In this document: positions 1-12,342 of the stretch, piece by piece
Numbering within the stretch: position 1 is the stretch's first letter
Layout: the number at the start of each line of letters is the position of its first letter
NCBI RefSeq assembly: GCF_019320115.1
Contig: NC_089598.1
Coordinates: forward strand, 24,271,585 to 24,335,584
Direction of reading: 5' to 3'
Origin: Miscanthus floridulus
Lineage: Eukaryota; Streptophyta; Magnoliopsida; Poales; Poaceae
Length of the DNA stretch: 64,000 nt
Program-made: the position numbers and the translations under genes
Notes under the pieces: model-generated
What the model was told of the DNA's origin: nothing
What the model saw: the letters and a program-made list of their open reading frames with translations, nothing else
Databases searched by the model: none

Positions 1-1138
1 GGTGATTATTATCACTCTCATGATAAAATGGTGAAAAGAAATAGAGACCGGGCAGCGATATGGTATATGTATTGGTAGGTGTAAGAGGTTGTGTCCCGCG
101 GCCAACGGGACATAGCTTGGTTACACTGTTTTCCCTGTCCGTGTCGGTTAAGGACCGACCGTTGCATTGGATTCTAGTCAGATCACAGACTTATTATTCT
201 GAGCACATACTTATTTATGAGAGTAGAGAAGGCTCGTTACTCTTTTATCGTGGGTTCCGACTCTTTCTAGACCGACTGATTGGATGCAAAGATGGTGGAG
301 GTCTAAGCACCACACTGAGTTCGGGACTCAGGTGTGGGGGCTTGGAGTTCAAGTTTAGACGGGGACCTGGACCCCTTGACAGGAGAGTGATGGGTTGATC
401 CTGTTTGTGCCTAGATATAAACGGGGCATGTGTTTTAGGGAACCCAGCTGGGCACATTGATTCACGAATCGCTGGATAATCCGGTACGACTTGTCTATGA
501 TCTAGCACCGTAGTAAGAGCTGGAAGATGAAAGATGGTGAAATAGATCTGATTGCTCAACTCTTGTTTGAAAGTAGAACATGTGCTTACATAGAATGGTT
601 AGCTAATGAACTAATCGTGACTGCTAATAAAACACATGCATAAGAATTCACTACTAGTATCGCTTTTGTAAAAAGAAAACCCAGCAAACCATAAAGTATA
701 TCATATCCTTTGGAGTCGGGAAAGTATTCACACTAGTCGGGTAAGTCTTGTGAGTACATTGTGTACTCATGGTTCATTTACTCCTATTGTAGGTGCGGCT
801 TGAGGAGTAGCTGTTGTGTGGAGGATTCTTCTGGTGGACACAGACGGATCCTTGTATCTTATCGTTAGATATTTATTGTAATTCCGCTGTTTAAATTCCG
901 CACTCTGAACTTGGTATTGTAATAATGTATTTCTAAGAACTCTTGTTGTATGAAATAGACTAAGTATTGTAAACTCGTTCTCATTATTGGATCCTGGAGG
1001 AAAAACGTGGATTATTCGAGTTCTCCCTTAGGGTGTGCTCGACGGAATCCCTCTGATGTAGCTTGCTTTCGGGGTGCTTAGCGTCTGGTAGAAGACGAGC
1101 GCCTCCGAAGGTATGTTATTTCGGGTGGTTCTGTCACA
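1..1138 (+). mobile_element. Right part of a long Ty3/gypsy LTR (window-truncated)
   Basis: The stretch has the same order of landmarks as the right halves of the two large gypsy LTRs further on: a 'ttaaggaccgaccgttg' block (compare 21210), a 'tactcatgg...tgtaggtg' block near 770-795 (compare 'tactcaggg...ttgcagatgg' near 21890), then a T-rich tail ending 'gttctgtcaca' at 1138 (compare 'gttctaccaca' at 15921 and 'ttctgttaca' at 22339). It is therefore the 3' end of an LTR of the same broad lineage. Its left part lies outside the window, so I cannot tell a solo LTR from the end of a full element. No coding sequence is visible. Confidence 0.7.
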
Positions 1139-1216
1139 CTTGTTAGCATTATTTCCAAGGCCTTGTGAAGGTGATGAAATTCGCACTAAGGTTGATTGTT
1201 TCATCTCTTTCATCTC

Positions 1217-1258
1217 GCGCGGCCAACTATGATGAAAGCGCGGCCAACTACGATGAAA
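1217..1258. repeat. 21-bp tandem duplication
   Basis: Two adjacent copies of a unit beginning GCGCGGCCAACTA and ending GATGAAA, at 1217-1237 and 1238-1258, differing at one base (T/C). A related 'atggccgctg' follows directly. Function unknown. Confidence 0.8.
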
Positions 1259-1499
1259 GCATGGCCGCTGTTTTCATTTGCAATATTTATTTACCATGTG
1301 AAATTTCAAACAGAAGAAGTCGCCAAGTATGGTAAACATATCTATTTGCCAATATGACCCAATTGTAATAATATGCTAATGCTTATAATAATATCAAAAT
1401 GACCATAGAGTTTGTATAGTATATTTTTTATGACGACACAATGAAAAAAATTGAATATTGTAGCTAACCAAATTCTATATTATTATTTTTTCAAAATCA

Positions 1500-1745
1500 T
1501 TACTCCCTCTATCAAAAAGAATATCGTATATGGGGTTCGTGTTAGTCATTTTTTAAGTTTACGGTTTCTAGAAAATATTAGCAATATTTATATCTCTAAA
1601 TATGTTTATTATGAAAATATATCCAGTGATTCATCTAATGATGATGTATCATAAATATTAATATTATATATATATTTGATTAAATTTAAAAATATTTAAT
1701 TTAATTTTCCGAAAAAATAAGAATGACACTCGTTATAGGACGTAT
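1500..1745. mobile_element. Stowaway-like MITE remnant
   Basis: Begins 'tactccctctatcaaaaag', which matches the CTCCCTCYGTYYCAAAA type of terminus common in grass Tc1/mariner MITEs, followed by an AT-rich body. The right side has 'aaaaataagaatgacactcg', like the internal side of the opposite terminus, but the final GAGGGAG is absent. It is probably a truncated copy. Confidence 0.4.
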
Positions 1746-1974
1746 GAGAAACTTACACGATGTAAAGGGTCTGCTTAGTTCGCTCTAAAGTATGCCAAGC
1801 CAAAATTTTGGCTGGTCATGATTTTCGTATTTATTTGATTTGTCATCAAAACTTAAAATCTCTTATATTTGGCTCGTCAAATTTATAGTAACATTTTGTG
1901 TGGCTTTAGCTTACTTGACAAACTTGAATTGCAAAAAAAAGCAGGTCGAGATTCTGGTGAAACTAGCCCTACCG

Positions 1975-1998
1975 TTACCCTTACCCTTACCCTTACCT
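1975..1998. repeat. (TTACCC)4 short tandem repeat
   Basis: Four six-base units (the last TTACCT). This resembles but is not the plant telomere unit (CCCTAAA), so it is a simple repeat in the upstream region of the kinase gene. Confidence 0.8.
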
Positions 1999-2546
1999 AT
2001 CAGGGAAGGTTAAACACAGTGTATCGAAAATACAGAAGTGTGGTGGTCCACCTGCAGCTGCAGTTGCCCCTGTAGACTCACAGCTAAGCATTAACCCAAT
2101 CCAAACCCGTAGGACCCACATGTCAGCTGTGCCATGCTCCTCAATCTGTTACTCGAGTTCTACTGCCCTAGGCCAACCAGATAGAGAGAGAAAATCACTG
2201 TAGATCATTGATGTGACCTTTCAGGCGCTGCAGTGTCCTTCTCCCAATGTCTCTCATCATATGAAACCACTCTCTACACTCTTTTCGTTTGATGTTTATG
2301 AAACCACTCTCCCAACCAGAGGGCTCCTCCCAAGTCTATACACTCTCGACACTCTTTTCATTTTGTGGCGAGAGAAAAAGCTGATAAGCATGGAGCGCGA
2401 GAACCCACGAAACCAACCAAGAGCTCCGCCCCATTAAGGCAGGCAGGCAGAGGAGGCAGGCTCGCTGCAGCACGCTTCGCGCTCCATCGTCGCTGTCCTC
2501 TCCCTGTAATGTCACTCCCCCGATGCCTGTCCGCAGCTCAGTGCCC

Positions 2547-5500
2547 ATGACGACGACGGCCGCCCGTGCTCTCGTCGCCCTCCTCCTCGTCGCCGTCGCC
2601 GTCGCCGTCGCCGACGATGGTTGGTGATCTGTTTCTTTTTTCTATATCCATTTCTCTTTATTTCTTTCTTCTCTGGGAGGAGCCCTCTGGTTGCCTACTG
2701 GGGAGCAAAGATTCAGGGGGTTGGGTTTGTTAGGATTGGTATTTTATTAGCGCTTCAAGTACGCGCTTTTGGAGGCATGGTGATTCGCTAGTGTTCCATT
2801 CCCATTTTTTTATAGCCCTATAAGCCCGTAACCCGAGTGTAACACACTTAACTAATCCTTGTGAGTTGTGCCTCTTCTCATCTCATCTTCTATTCTTCTC
2901 TTCTTTCATGCCTACGAGTTTTTATAACTAGTCTGCCCATGTTTCAAAATGTGATCTTTTTTTTTTCTCTTCATGTTCTGTTTTGTTTTTTTTACATGTG
3001 CCTTCTTGTGCTGCTTATTGGAGCAAATGCTCAGAACATTCTTGTTTCTTTATTTGTCCCTTCAGTGTTGGAAGCTTGGTCTCTTTTGTTTAGTCTGTTC
3101 TATTCTTGTGTGTTTTAGCTGTGTTTGGTTTGCTATTCTGGAGTATGATCCTATTTTCTATCTGAATGAATCCAAGTAACTTATTTCACTATCGTGTCAT
3201 ATTTGGGCTTTCCAAATCTGACGTTCCCCAGTTCCTTTGCTTTCCTGCCTGAAAACACTAGTCAGAATCCAACTATCTTGTTTATCCGACTCCCTTTCTG
3301 CGGATATTCCATTTGCCGAGTCGTCTGTTCAGATTTCTACCAGTCTGTAATCTGTTCTGTGTCTCCATTTTTTTTCTGCTAATGCGGCTAGTTCTGCATC
3401 TTCCAGGGGCGACGCTGGTGGAGATCAAGAAGTCCTTCCGCAACGTCGGCAACGTACTGTACGATTGGGCCGGCGACGACTACTGCTCCTGGCGCGGCGT
3501 CCTGTGCGACAACGTCACATTCGCCGTCGCTGCGCTGTAAGAAGAGCGTCCATTAAACTTTGCTCCTTTCCCAACGATTGCGATGTGTAGCCACTGATGC
3601 GGGTTGGCGCCAATGCAATGCAGCAACCTCTCTGGCCTCAACCTTGAGGGCGAGATCTCTCCAGCCGTCGGCAGCCTCAAGAGCCTCGTCTCCATGTACG
3701 GATGATTTCTTGTTTGTCCAAACGACTGCTGTTGATTAGATTTTACTTTCCTGAACTGTGTTAACTGGTCTCCTTTGCATTCACATTCAGCGATCTGAAG
3801 TCAAATGGGCTATCCGGGCAGATCCCTGATGAGATTGGCGATTGTTCATCACTTAAGACTCTGTAAGTTGAACTTCGAGTAACCCATGTTTAGTTGTGGT
3901 TGTGGTGGTAGTGCTTTTATTCAAACTTTGCCTTTACCTTCAGGGACTTTTCTTTCAACAACCTGGATGGCGACATACCATTTTCTATATCAAAGCTGAA
4001 GCACCTGGAGAACTTGTGAGGCTTCTTCCCTCTGAAATCCATAGAAATACACGTCATTTGGGGATTTTGAAGTTTTTACAGATTTTGTGGTGCTGTTTGT
4101 GATTTCTAGGATATTGAAGAACAACCAGCTGATTGGTGCTATCCCATCAACATTGTCACAGCTCCCAAATTTGAAGATTTTGTAAGCTATTACTGCTACA
4201 TGATTCTTATAAGGTGGATCAACTAGGATGGTTCAGAATTTCTAATGTGATGCGCACTCCAGGGATTTGGCACAAAACAAACTGACTGGGGAGATACCAA
4301 GGCTTATCTACTGGAATGAGGTTCTTCAATATCTGTAAGTCATCCTTGAGGTTCAAAAAGTTTGTACTAGTGCTGGACTGCTGGTACTGTACATACATTG
4401 CTACTATATATTTAAGTGCCTGGCTGCTCAGTAAAAGCTGGGCAGCATTATTAAGTCTTTATGGTTTGGATATATTCTTGTGAAATGGCATTCAAACACA
4501 TAAGTTGTTACTGAAACATCAAGTAATTTCTCCTAAGTTTTGTGGCTAAATTAGTAACTATAATTACTAGGGGCTTGCGGGGCAATCATTTAGAAGGAAG
4601 CCTCTCTCCTGATATGTGCCAGCTGACTGGCCTTTGGTACTTGTAAGTACACTGCTTGTCTAGTTTGCTGCAAGTTTTTTTTTTTTTTTTTTGTTTCAAT
4701 CTGGTTTTAAGCTTCCCACTAATTTGATCAGTGATGTGAAGAACAATAGCTTGACTGGGGTGATACCAGACACCATTGGGAATTGTACAAGTTTTCAGGT
4801 CTTGTACGTATATGCATTCTTGCTACTCCTGAAATAATTGATTTAACTTTTCATATATATCATTTTTCCTAACATTTTATATTGGTAGGGATTTGTCTTA
4901 CAACCGCTTTACTGGACCAATCCCATTCAACATTGGTTTCCTACAAGTGGCTACACTGTATGTGCTGTTTGCCTGTTTCTTTTCACTGAAAATGATGTAA
5001 TTACATGCCTAACATATATAAGCTTACCTGCAAAGCTGCATGTACCCTTTATTAGATCCTTGCAAGGGAACATGTTCACCGGTCCAATTCCTTCAGTAAT
5101 TGGTCTTATGCAGGCTCTCGCTGTTCTGTAAGTCCTACAGTGAATTCTACAGTTACTAGATAGTTGACTAATCTACAAATGAGACATTGCTTTCTCATTG
5201 CTGGTAGTGAAAGAAATATGTTTGCTAATTCATGGAACTTTTACTCTATCAGAGATCTGAGTTACAACCAATTATCTGGTCCTATACCATCTATACTAGG
5301 CAACTTGACATATACTGAGAAGCTGTAAGAATTCTTATCCCCCTAAATCTGGTTCATAGATTTTCAAGATTTTAGTTTGAACTGATACACTTCAACCCTA
5401 GAAAAAGTTTGATCTGAACATATTTCTAAGTTTGTCTTTATACATGTTAAAACTTCATAGGTACATCCAAGGCAATAGGTTAACTGGGTCGATACCACCA

Positions 5501-8500
5501 GAGTTAGGAAATATGTCAACACTTCATTACCTGTAAGTTTTAGTATTCCTTCTGTTATGGATATCAAGATTCAGGTTGACCATTAATCTATCTTTGATAT
5601 AACTATCTAAATTCAGAGAACTGAACGATAATCAACTTATTGGGTCAATTCCACCAGAGCTTGGAAGGCTAACAGGCTTGTTTGACCTGTAAGTACTTTT
5701 CAGGCACCCTCTTATTACTTGCCACGTGAACCAGTGTTTTCTTGTTCTCCAGAAAACTACATTGCATGAACATCGCTGATTCTACTTCTATCGCAGGAAC
5801 CTTGCGAATAACCACCTTGAAGGACCAATTCCTGACAACCTAAGTTCATGTGTGAATCTCAATAGCTTGTAAGCACAAATTATTTCTGAAAATTTGCAGC
5901 TCATGTGCAATGTTGCAAGTATCTATATAACATGCTAATTTTATTTAACAGCAATGCTTATGGCAACAAGTTAAATGGGACCATTCCTTGTTCGTTGCGG
6001 AAACTTGAAAGCATGACCTATTTGTAAGTTCCAATAAATTTTGAGCCTCATGCTGTGCTAAATTGAGTTGAACACATTTCCATTTTTTTGTACTGATATG
6101 CTGTTTTGCTCATATTGATTCGTAACTCACATTCAACCGTTTCCTTTGTTTCTTCAGAAATCTGTCATCAAATTTCATAAGTGGATCTATTCCTATTGAG
6201 CTATCAAGGATCAACAATTTGGACACGTTGTAAGCCTTCATCAGCTCATATGTATTAAGAGTATCCATTTCATGCTAATGCTATATATAACATAGATATA
6301 TGTACCAGGGACTTGTCCTGTAACATGATGACTGGTCCAATTCCATCATCCATTGGCAGCCTAGAGCATCTATTGAGGCTGTAAGTTTTTTGGGCTACGG
6401 TTTCTTGGTATGTTTCCTGCTTCATATCCTGACATTGAACATGTTTCTCTAGTAACTTGAGCAAGAATGGTCTAGTTGGATTCATCCCTGCGGAGTTTGG
6501 TAATTTGAGGAGTGTCATGGAGATGTAAGTACTTGACCTTATTTATGTGAATCCTTTTATTGAATATTCCTTGCATTATATTTTTAATGACTTGACTGTT
6601 GTTTCTAGTGATTTATCCTATAATCACCTTGGTGGCCTGATTCCTCAAGAACTTGAAATGCTGCAAAACCTGATGTTGTTGTAAGTTATATCCTAGTTTT
6701 TTAGTCTGCAAGTTTAGTTTTTCAAGTGCAGCTTTGTTCTGAATCATCATTTACTCTTGTAGAAAACTGGAAAATAACAATATAACTGGCGATGTGTCTT
6801 CTCTGATGAACTGCTTCAGCCTCAATATCTTGTAATTTCATAACCTGAATATTGGAAGGATGCACAAAATTTTGTATTTTTCTAACATTTTTTTTGAAGT
6901 AGGTATTTTTCTAACATTGACCTTTTGCATCTTTGGACAGAAATGTGTCATACAATAATTTGGCTGGTGTTGTCCCTGCTGACAACAACTTTACACGGTT
7001 TTCACCTGACAGGTATTGTGCTCCATGAATTCAATCATGACTATCTTTTTGCTTATACTTGGAAATAGTAGTTTAGCGATCTTGTTATTTCTTCAGCTTT
7101 TTAGGTAATCCTGGACTCTGTGGATATTGGCTTGGTTCTTCGTGTCGTTCCACTGGCCACCGCGAGAAACGTAAGAAGAGTGCTGCATTCATCAATTTAT
7201 TTGACCTGAATTTTATCAGTACATTATAAACCAAGATCTTTTCTTCCTGGATTTTCTATTCAGCGCCAATCTCAAAGGTTGCCATAATTGGTGTTGCTGT
7301 GGGTGGACTTGTTATCCTCCTGATGATCTTAGTGGCTGTTTGCAGGCCACACCGTCCACCTGCTTTTAAAGATGTCACTGTAAGCAAGCAAGGTAATGCA
7401 TTTACTAACTTTGGAATCTCCTCTAACAATAATATGATGGTCCACCACCTTATTTAGTATCTTATCTTACTTGTAATGTTGATGTACTAATAGTTTTTGT
7501 CAAATAATAATATTGTCTGGATTCAACTCAGTAGTTTACTGGTCTCTTATAGTTGATGCTAGAACAACATCGATATCCTGTAATTGATATCCATTCTGTT
7601 TGCAGTGAGCAATGCTCCCCCCAAGCTGGTTATCCTTCATATGAACATGGCCCTTCATGTATACGATGATATAATGAGGATGACTGAGAACTTGAGTGAG
7701 AAATACATCATTGGATACGGGGCGTCAAGTACAGTTTATAAATGTGTTCTAAAGAATTGCAAACCAGTGGCAATAAAAAAGCTGTATGCCCACTACCCGC
7801 ACAGCCTTAAGGAATTTGAAACTGAGCTCGAGACTGTTGGTAGCATCAAGCACCGGAATCTAGTCAGCCTTCAAGGGTACTCACTATCACCTGTTGGGAA
7901 CCTCCTCTTTTATGATTATATGGAAAGTGGCAGCTTATGGGATGTTTTACATGGTAAGTCTAGGTCCCAAACCCATGCAGACATTTTTTTTTGTGGTTAA
8001 GGAATCACGAGAACTGTTTATAAAGCGACCAGGAACTAGCACCACTATGCTGCTTTTCATTTAAATAGTCTTTATTTGTTTCATCTCAATAGTGTTTGTT
8101 TGTTTACCTGTCACACAACATCAGTTGGGCTCTCAAGACAGTTCATGTTTTGACAAAGGCTTGCTTATTTAATGGTCATGGATATTTGGCTGCAATTACT
8201 ATACCATTTCATAATGTAAACCTATTTTCTTTCAGAAGGTTCATCCAAGAAGAAAAAACTTGACTGGGAGACTCGCCTACGGATTGCTCTTGGTGCAGCT
8301 CAAGGCCTTGCTTACCTTCACCATGACTGCAGTCCACGAATAATTCACCGGGATGTAAAATCAAAGAATATACTCCTTGACAAAGATTATGAGGCCCATC
8401 TTACAGACTTTGGCATTGCTAAGAGCTTATGTGTCTCAAAAACTCACACATCAACCTATGTCATGGGCACTATTGGCTACATTGATCCTGAGTACGCCCG

Positions 8501-9607
8501 CACTTCCCGTCTCAACGAAAAGTCTGATGTCTACAGCTATGGCATTGTTCTGCTGGAGCTGCTGACTGGCAAGAAGCCAGTGGACAACGAGTGCAATCTC
8601 CATCACTTGGTAACTAATCTTCAGTCTCCTGCATTTGTTCAATTAGAAGTCGCTTTCCTTCATCTTATATCGCATTGGATTCCAACAGCGCCCAATAATT
8701 GCTGAACAATGACCATTAGGCTTGTGTTCCTACAAGGGGACCAGCGACACGAAACCTAGCATGTGAGTAGATCTATCTGCACTGTAGACCAGCTGTGGAT
8801 TTATGAGCTGATCCATTGGATTTGGTGACTGAAAGCTCCATTATAAGTAGCAGTGTGTCTGTCCCCTAAAGCCTACCGTTGGTGTCCCCCTGTCATAAAT
8901 AATGTAGATGGAAAGCAAAAAATGAACTAACAGGATGTCAGTGGTTTATCATGTGCCCCATAGCTCTCCATGCTTTGATGTAACATTTTGAGTCACCTCA
9001 GTTTCAAACATGGCTCAAAATTGACAGTAGGTATGTGCAACAGTGTGATAAATTAGGAGTCATTTTGTAGTTCCAGAATCGATCCATTTATAAAATCATG
9101 TCCATTTATAAAATCATAACATGCGCCGCTGCTGCCGCCACTTGTTTGGAAGGAACTTTTTCCATATATTGAGCTTGTCTGGAAGAAACTTTTTCCGTAT
9201 GTCGTTATCAATGTTTTCTCCAATTGCAGATCCTATCGAAGACAGCAAGCAACGAGGTCATGGATACCGTGGACCCTGACATCGGAGACACCTGCAAGGA
9301 CCTCGGCGAGGTGAAGAAGCTCTTCCAGCTGGCGCTCCTTTGCACCAAGCGGCAACCCTCGGACCGACCGACGATGCACGAGGTGGTGCGTGTCCTGGAC
9401 TGCCTGGCGAACCCCGATCTGCCGCCAAAGCCGTCCGCCCATCAGCTGGGCCAGCTGCCGCAGCCGTCTCCAGCTGTGCCAAGCTACATCAACGAGTACG
9501 TCAGCCTGCGGGGCACTGCCGCTCTCTCCTGCGCCAACTCGTCCAGCACCTCAGACGCCGAGCTGTTCCTCAAGTTCGGCGAGGCCATCTCGCAGATCAT
9601 GGAGTAG
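2547..9607 (+). CDS. ERL1: ERECTA-family LRR receptor-like kinase (ERL1-type), 27 exons
   Basis: A plasma-membrane receptor kinase of the ERECTA family, which perceives EPF/EPFL peptides in stomatal patterning and organ growth (family knowledge). Coding exons I infer: 2547-2619, 3407-3536, 3624-3695, 3791-3862, 3944-4015, 4110-4181, 4263-4334, 4571-4642, 4732-4803, 4889-4957, 5056-5127, 5253-5324, 5461-5532, 5617-5688, 5797-5868, 5952-6023, 6158-6229, 6309-6380, 6453-6524, 6609-6680, 6763-6831, 6941-7012, 7097-7170, 7264-7392, 7606-7953, 8236-8609, 9230-9607. All join with GT/AG and total 2940 nt (979 residues plus TAG). The order is: Ala/Val-rich signal peptide (exon 1); LRR N-cap with [10 protein letters not shown]; about 20 LRRs, one per 69-72-nt exon; a transmembrane helix near residues 576-597; and a kinase with [10 protein letters not shown] loop, VAIKK lysine, [14 protein letters not shown] and [10 protein letters not shown]. 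All catalytic residues are present and there are no frame breaks. The wording is closest, from memory, to grass ERL1 rather than ERECTA. The ATG at 2547 is chosen because it opens the signal peptide. Confidence 0.93.
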
Positions 9608-9784
9608 GGAAGAGGTCTGGGAGACTGGGGGAGTCTTGAGGCGTCTGAAGAGGGAGTAGTGGGAGCAGTTGACTGACATTTTGTGGGATGTAGGAGATAT
9701 TAACGACTCAGTAGGGTGTTGTTAACTGTAAAAAGTCATGTGCCTCTAGAGCAGAGCTGTTTTATCCCCTCATTTTTCTTTGGT
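9608..9784 (+). other. Probable 3' UTR of the kinase gene
   Basis: This follows the TAG of the kinase gene without other coding content. No canonical AATAAA is present, which is common in plants, so the cleavage site cannot be placed. Confidence 0.5.
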
Positions 9785-10095
9785 CTAAGGGTGCGTTTGG
9801 ATCTCATGTGGCTAATTTTTAGCACCTTGATGCTATTTAGGAGTATTATAAAAGAAGACTAATGACGAAATGAATTGCATAACCCCTAGGCTAATTTGTG
9901 AGACTAATCTAATGAGCCTAATTAATCCATGATAAGCCCTTGTGATGCTGCGGTAAACATGTGCTAATTATAGATTAATTAGGTTCATTAGATTCGGCTC
10001 GTGAATTAGCTAGGCATCTGCAACTAGTTTTATAATTAGTTCATGTTTATAGTTCTCTTAATTGGTATCTAAACATCCATGTGACAGGGCCCTAG
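9785..10095. mobile_element. Large grass MITE (PIF/Harbinger-like)
   Basis: Starts 'gggtgcgtttggatct' and ends 'taaacatccatgtgacagggccct'. The inside has the recognisable palindromic core 'gcctaattaatccat...attaattaggttcatta'. A divergent relative sits at 56527-56871. No protein is encoded. The exact ends and target duplication are uncertain. Confidence 0.6.
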
Positions 10096-10673
10096 CAACT
10101 TCTTATGAGGCTGTATTGATCGTCTCTCGCAGTCTCTTGTGTCTGCCGTGTTGGAATCATGGGAGGTGACTCATGATCTGCATATAGCCACTAGCTCCTG
10201 TTTTTTACTGACCTCTGTAACCGGTGAACTTGAGGCGAGCGAACAGCAGAGCAGCCATGATTTTCCGGGTTCTTTTCATCCGAGCCGTACGTCTGCCGGC
10301 TGCCGCTGCCATTCCGTGGCCCCCGGGCACCTGGAGAGCGGCATGTGCTCGTGCTGTGCGGATGTCGCCGAGCCCATGGACGAACGCACCAGGCCGTAGC
10401 GTGTCAGGGAGGCGTCGTAAATGATGCGAGGTGAGGGGGCAGCGCAGGATGCTTGCTGGGGCCGAGCGTGGTGGTGACTGATTGATGCGTGGACCAAGGA
10501 CGAGGAGGATGGGGCGGTGCAGCAGCAGCGCAACGCGATCCTCGTGAACCCGAGGGCGGACGGGAACGGGATGAGGAGGAGCTCGCCCGGCCGTGGCTCT
10601 GGCCTCTGGGGTACTGTGGTAGGACAGGCTGGGAGATGGTAGCGCACAGGAAACCGTCGGCAGTGCCCAGCAC
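10096..10673. other. GC-rich stretch without an assignable gene
   Basis: Overlapping open frames occur on both strands from about 10139 to 10794, but none has a recognisable motif and they shadow one another in GC-rich DNA. It could be a decayed gene fragment. I see no supported coding region. Confidence 0.4.
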
Positions 10674-10784
10674 CTTGTTCGCTTATCGTTTCTGACTTAT
10701 ATAAGTTGGCTAATGTTGTTTTGTTGTAAGAGAAAAACACTGTATCATGATTGATACATATGACTGATATGAACAAGCGAACAG
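10674..10784. mobile_element. Short MITE, copy 1 (GTTCGCTT termini)
   Basis: Inverted ends 'cttgttcgctta' and 'aagcgaacag' flank an AT-rich body of about 111 bp. A second copy with better-kept ends lies at 11693-11806. Terminus and size fit a hAT-type MITE. No clear target duplication. Confidence 0.65.
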
Positions 10785-10806
10785 GTGATGCCACTCTGGT
10801 TGCTGC

Positions 10807-11582
10807 CGGCGACGGAGCCAGGATTTAACATAGGGGGGCGTTCATACCGACAACCAATGATCATGTGTGAGAAGATATATACACGGCCAAAATATATATA
10901 CAATAGTCAAGCTAGAAATTTTTACATGCTCAAACAAATCTTATTATGTAGAAACATTTATCTAAAATTTCTTAGTGTTTCTCTTTTATACAATTAAAAA
11001 AACCCTTTTGCACTTCACTGATGAGCCCGACAGCTACCCAAGATCGCTAAGCGGTGGTTTAGCCAGAGTATACAAATGACAACCAAATAAATGGTTGTGT
11101 TACGATACAAAAGAAAGAATAAAATTAATTAGCCCTAGGTCTTTAACGTTCACTCGATCAATCTAATTTTTAGACTAGAAAAAAGGATCACAGTAATAAC
11201 ATGAACAAAGAAAATAAGAAGGATAATATGAAGACTAATTCTAAATAATATAAATGCTATTAGCGTTCAATTTAGAGGGAGAGTAAACAAGAAAACACTA
11301 ATTACATTTAGAAAACTAATCGGAGAGTATACTGTGAGGATGAACTAGATGTTTGATAGGAAAATAATAAATAAAAGGAATAAAAGAGATGAAGAAAATA
11401 ATAAAAAAGTCAATTTTAATTATATAAGATGTTATTAGAGAAGAAATTTTGAATAAAAATAACATCATTAACTAGTTATTGGTCCATTAAGTAGCTAATT
11501 AATGGAGTGTATTAATGGGGGCATGAAATGTTATGGGGTGCCGCCCCCCCCCCCTCAGCCCTCTCCCTGTCTCCGCCACTGG
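10807..11582. mobile_element. AT-rich non-autonomous DNA element with GGCGGAG-type ends
   Basis: The left end 'ggcgacggagccagg...aggggggcg' mirrors the right end 'cgcccccc...cctgtctccgccactgg', giving imperfect terminal inverted repeats around an AT-rich non-coding body of roughly 775 bp. Ends of the GTGGCGGAGCCAGG kind are frequent in grass DNA transposons. I could not find a target duplication, so the family is left open. Confidence 0.55.
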
Positions 11583-11692
11583 AAGTAGTGCTTGTGTCTC
11601 ACCACGCCCAACGAATGAGTCACCCGGGCTACGAGGCCCTTGTTGTCGTCTTCCTCCACCGTTACCAATGGGCTGGCGTCGTCTATCATTGT

Positions 11693-11806
11693 CCTATTCG
11701 CTTGGCTTATAAGCCGTACTTTTTAAGTCAACGAACATTATTTTTCTCTCACAACAAATCAGCCAACAGTACTTTTAGCCATGACTTATCAGCCAAGCGA
11801 ACAAGG
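11693..11806. mobile_element. Short MITE, copy 2 (GTTCGCTTGGCTTATAAG termini)
   Basis: Inverted ends 'cctattcgcttggcttat' and 'cttatcagccaagcgaacaagg' flank about 70 bp. Same family as 10674-10784. Confidence 0.75.
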
Positions 11807-12281
11807 CACATGTCGTCGGATGTCGCTGACGACTGGATACATCCACCACGCTAGACGCTACCTTGTGATGCCGTCGACCACCCCTTTTGTGGGTGGTGTC
11901 ATCTCTATCCGTCCGGTCGTCCCTAATAATCGCTCAAGGCCTCCGGCTACCATGCCTCCAGTCCACTAGACCACCGCTACTGCTCTCCCTGCGACCCCAC
12001 CCCTCTTCCCCTTTCTCAATCATCAATGAAAAACGTTTACATGGGCTAAATTCTACTTGTGCACACCCTTCAACAATGCAGCTAGCTTGGGTGCTTTTTT
12101 GTGGAAACCGTCGGCGCCGACCGGTCGGCGTGCCGACCACCTGATCCCTGCCACGCACGTTTTTGGCCCATGCACGATTTTAGCAGGATTCGTTCAGCGT
12201 GTGGCCCACGGCCCACCCGCCAGCGCATTCGTTCAGTGCTTTGCGGTCATCCTACGAACGACGATGAGCGCATTCCTTCAG
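11807..12281. other. Intergenic DNA left of the nested insertion
   Basis: No gene found. It contains a small GC palindrome ('cggcgccgaccggtcggcg', about 12112-12130) and repeats of 'gcgcattc(g/c)ttcag' near 12221 and 12269. The sequence resumes at 39477 ('gcattcatttccc'), after the nested elements. Confidence 0.5.
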
Positions 12282-12289
12282 GCTTCAGC
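12282..12289. repeat. 8-bp target site duplication, left copy
   Basis: GCTTCAGC here and at 39469-39476, flanking the hAT-like element. The length of 8 bp is characteristic of hAT insertion. Confidence 0.85.
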
Positions 12290-12342
12290 TATATATGGCC
12301 ATGCAGCCCGAGGCCCGTTTTTTTGGCCCGGCCCGGCCCGAC

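Larger units (their letters stand above)
1139..2546. other. Upstream region of the ERL-type kinase gene
   Basis: This 1.4 kb separates the LTR end from the first ATG of the kinase gene and must hold its promoter and 5' UTR. It contains a 21-bp tandem duplication (1217-1258), a stowaway-like MITE remnant (about 1500-1745) and a six-base repeat (1975-1998). A purine-poor, C-rich stretch from about 2400 to 2546 looks like 5' UTR. I found no convincing TATA box; 'tctatacac' near 2335 is only a weak candidate. Confidence 0.5.

Noticed and set aside
1975..1998. Interstitial telomere repeat
   Set aside because: The unit is TTACCC (six bases), not the plant CCCTAAA seven-base unit, and only four copies exist.
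10276..10794. 172-codon minus-strand frame near the kinase gene
   Set aside because: It runs into a MITE, has no recognisable domain, and competes with other frames in the same GC-rich DNA.
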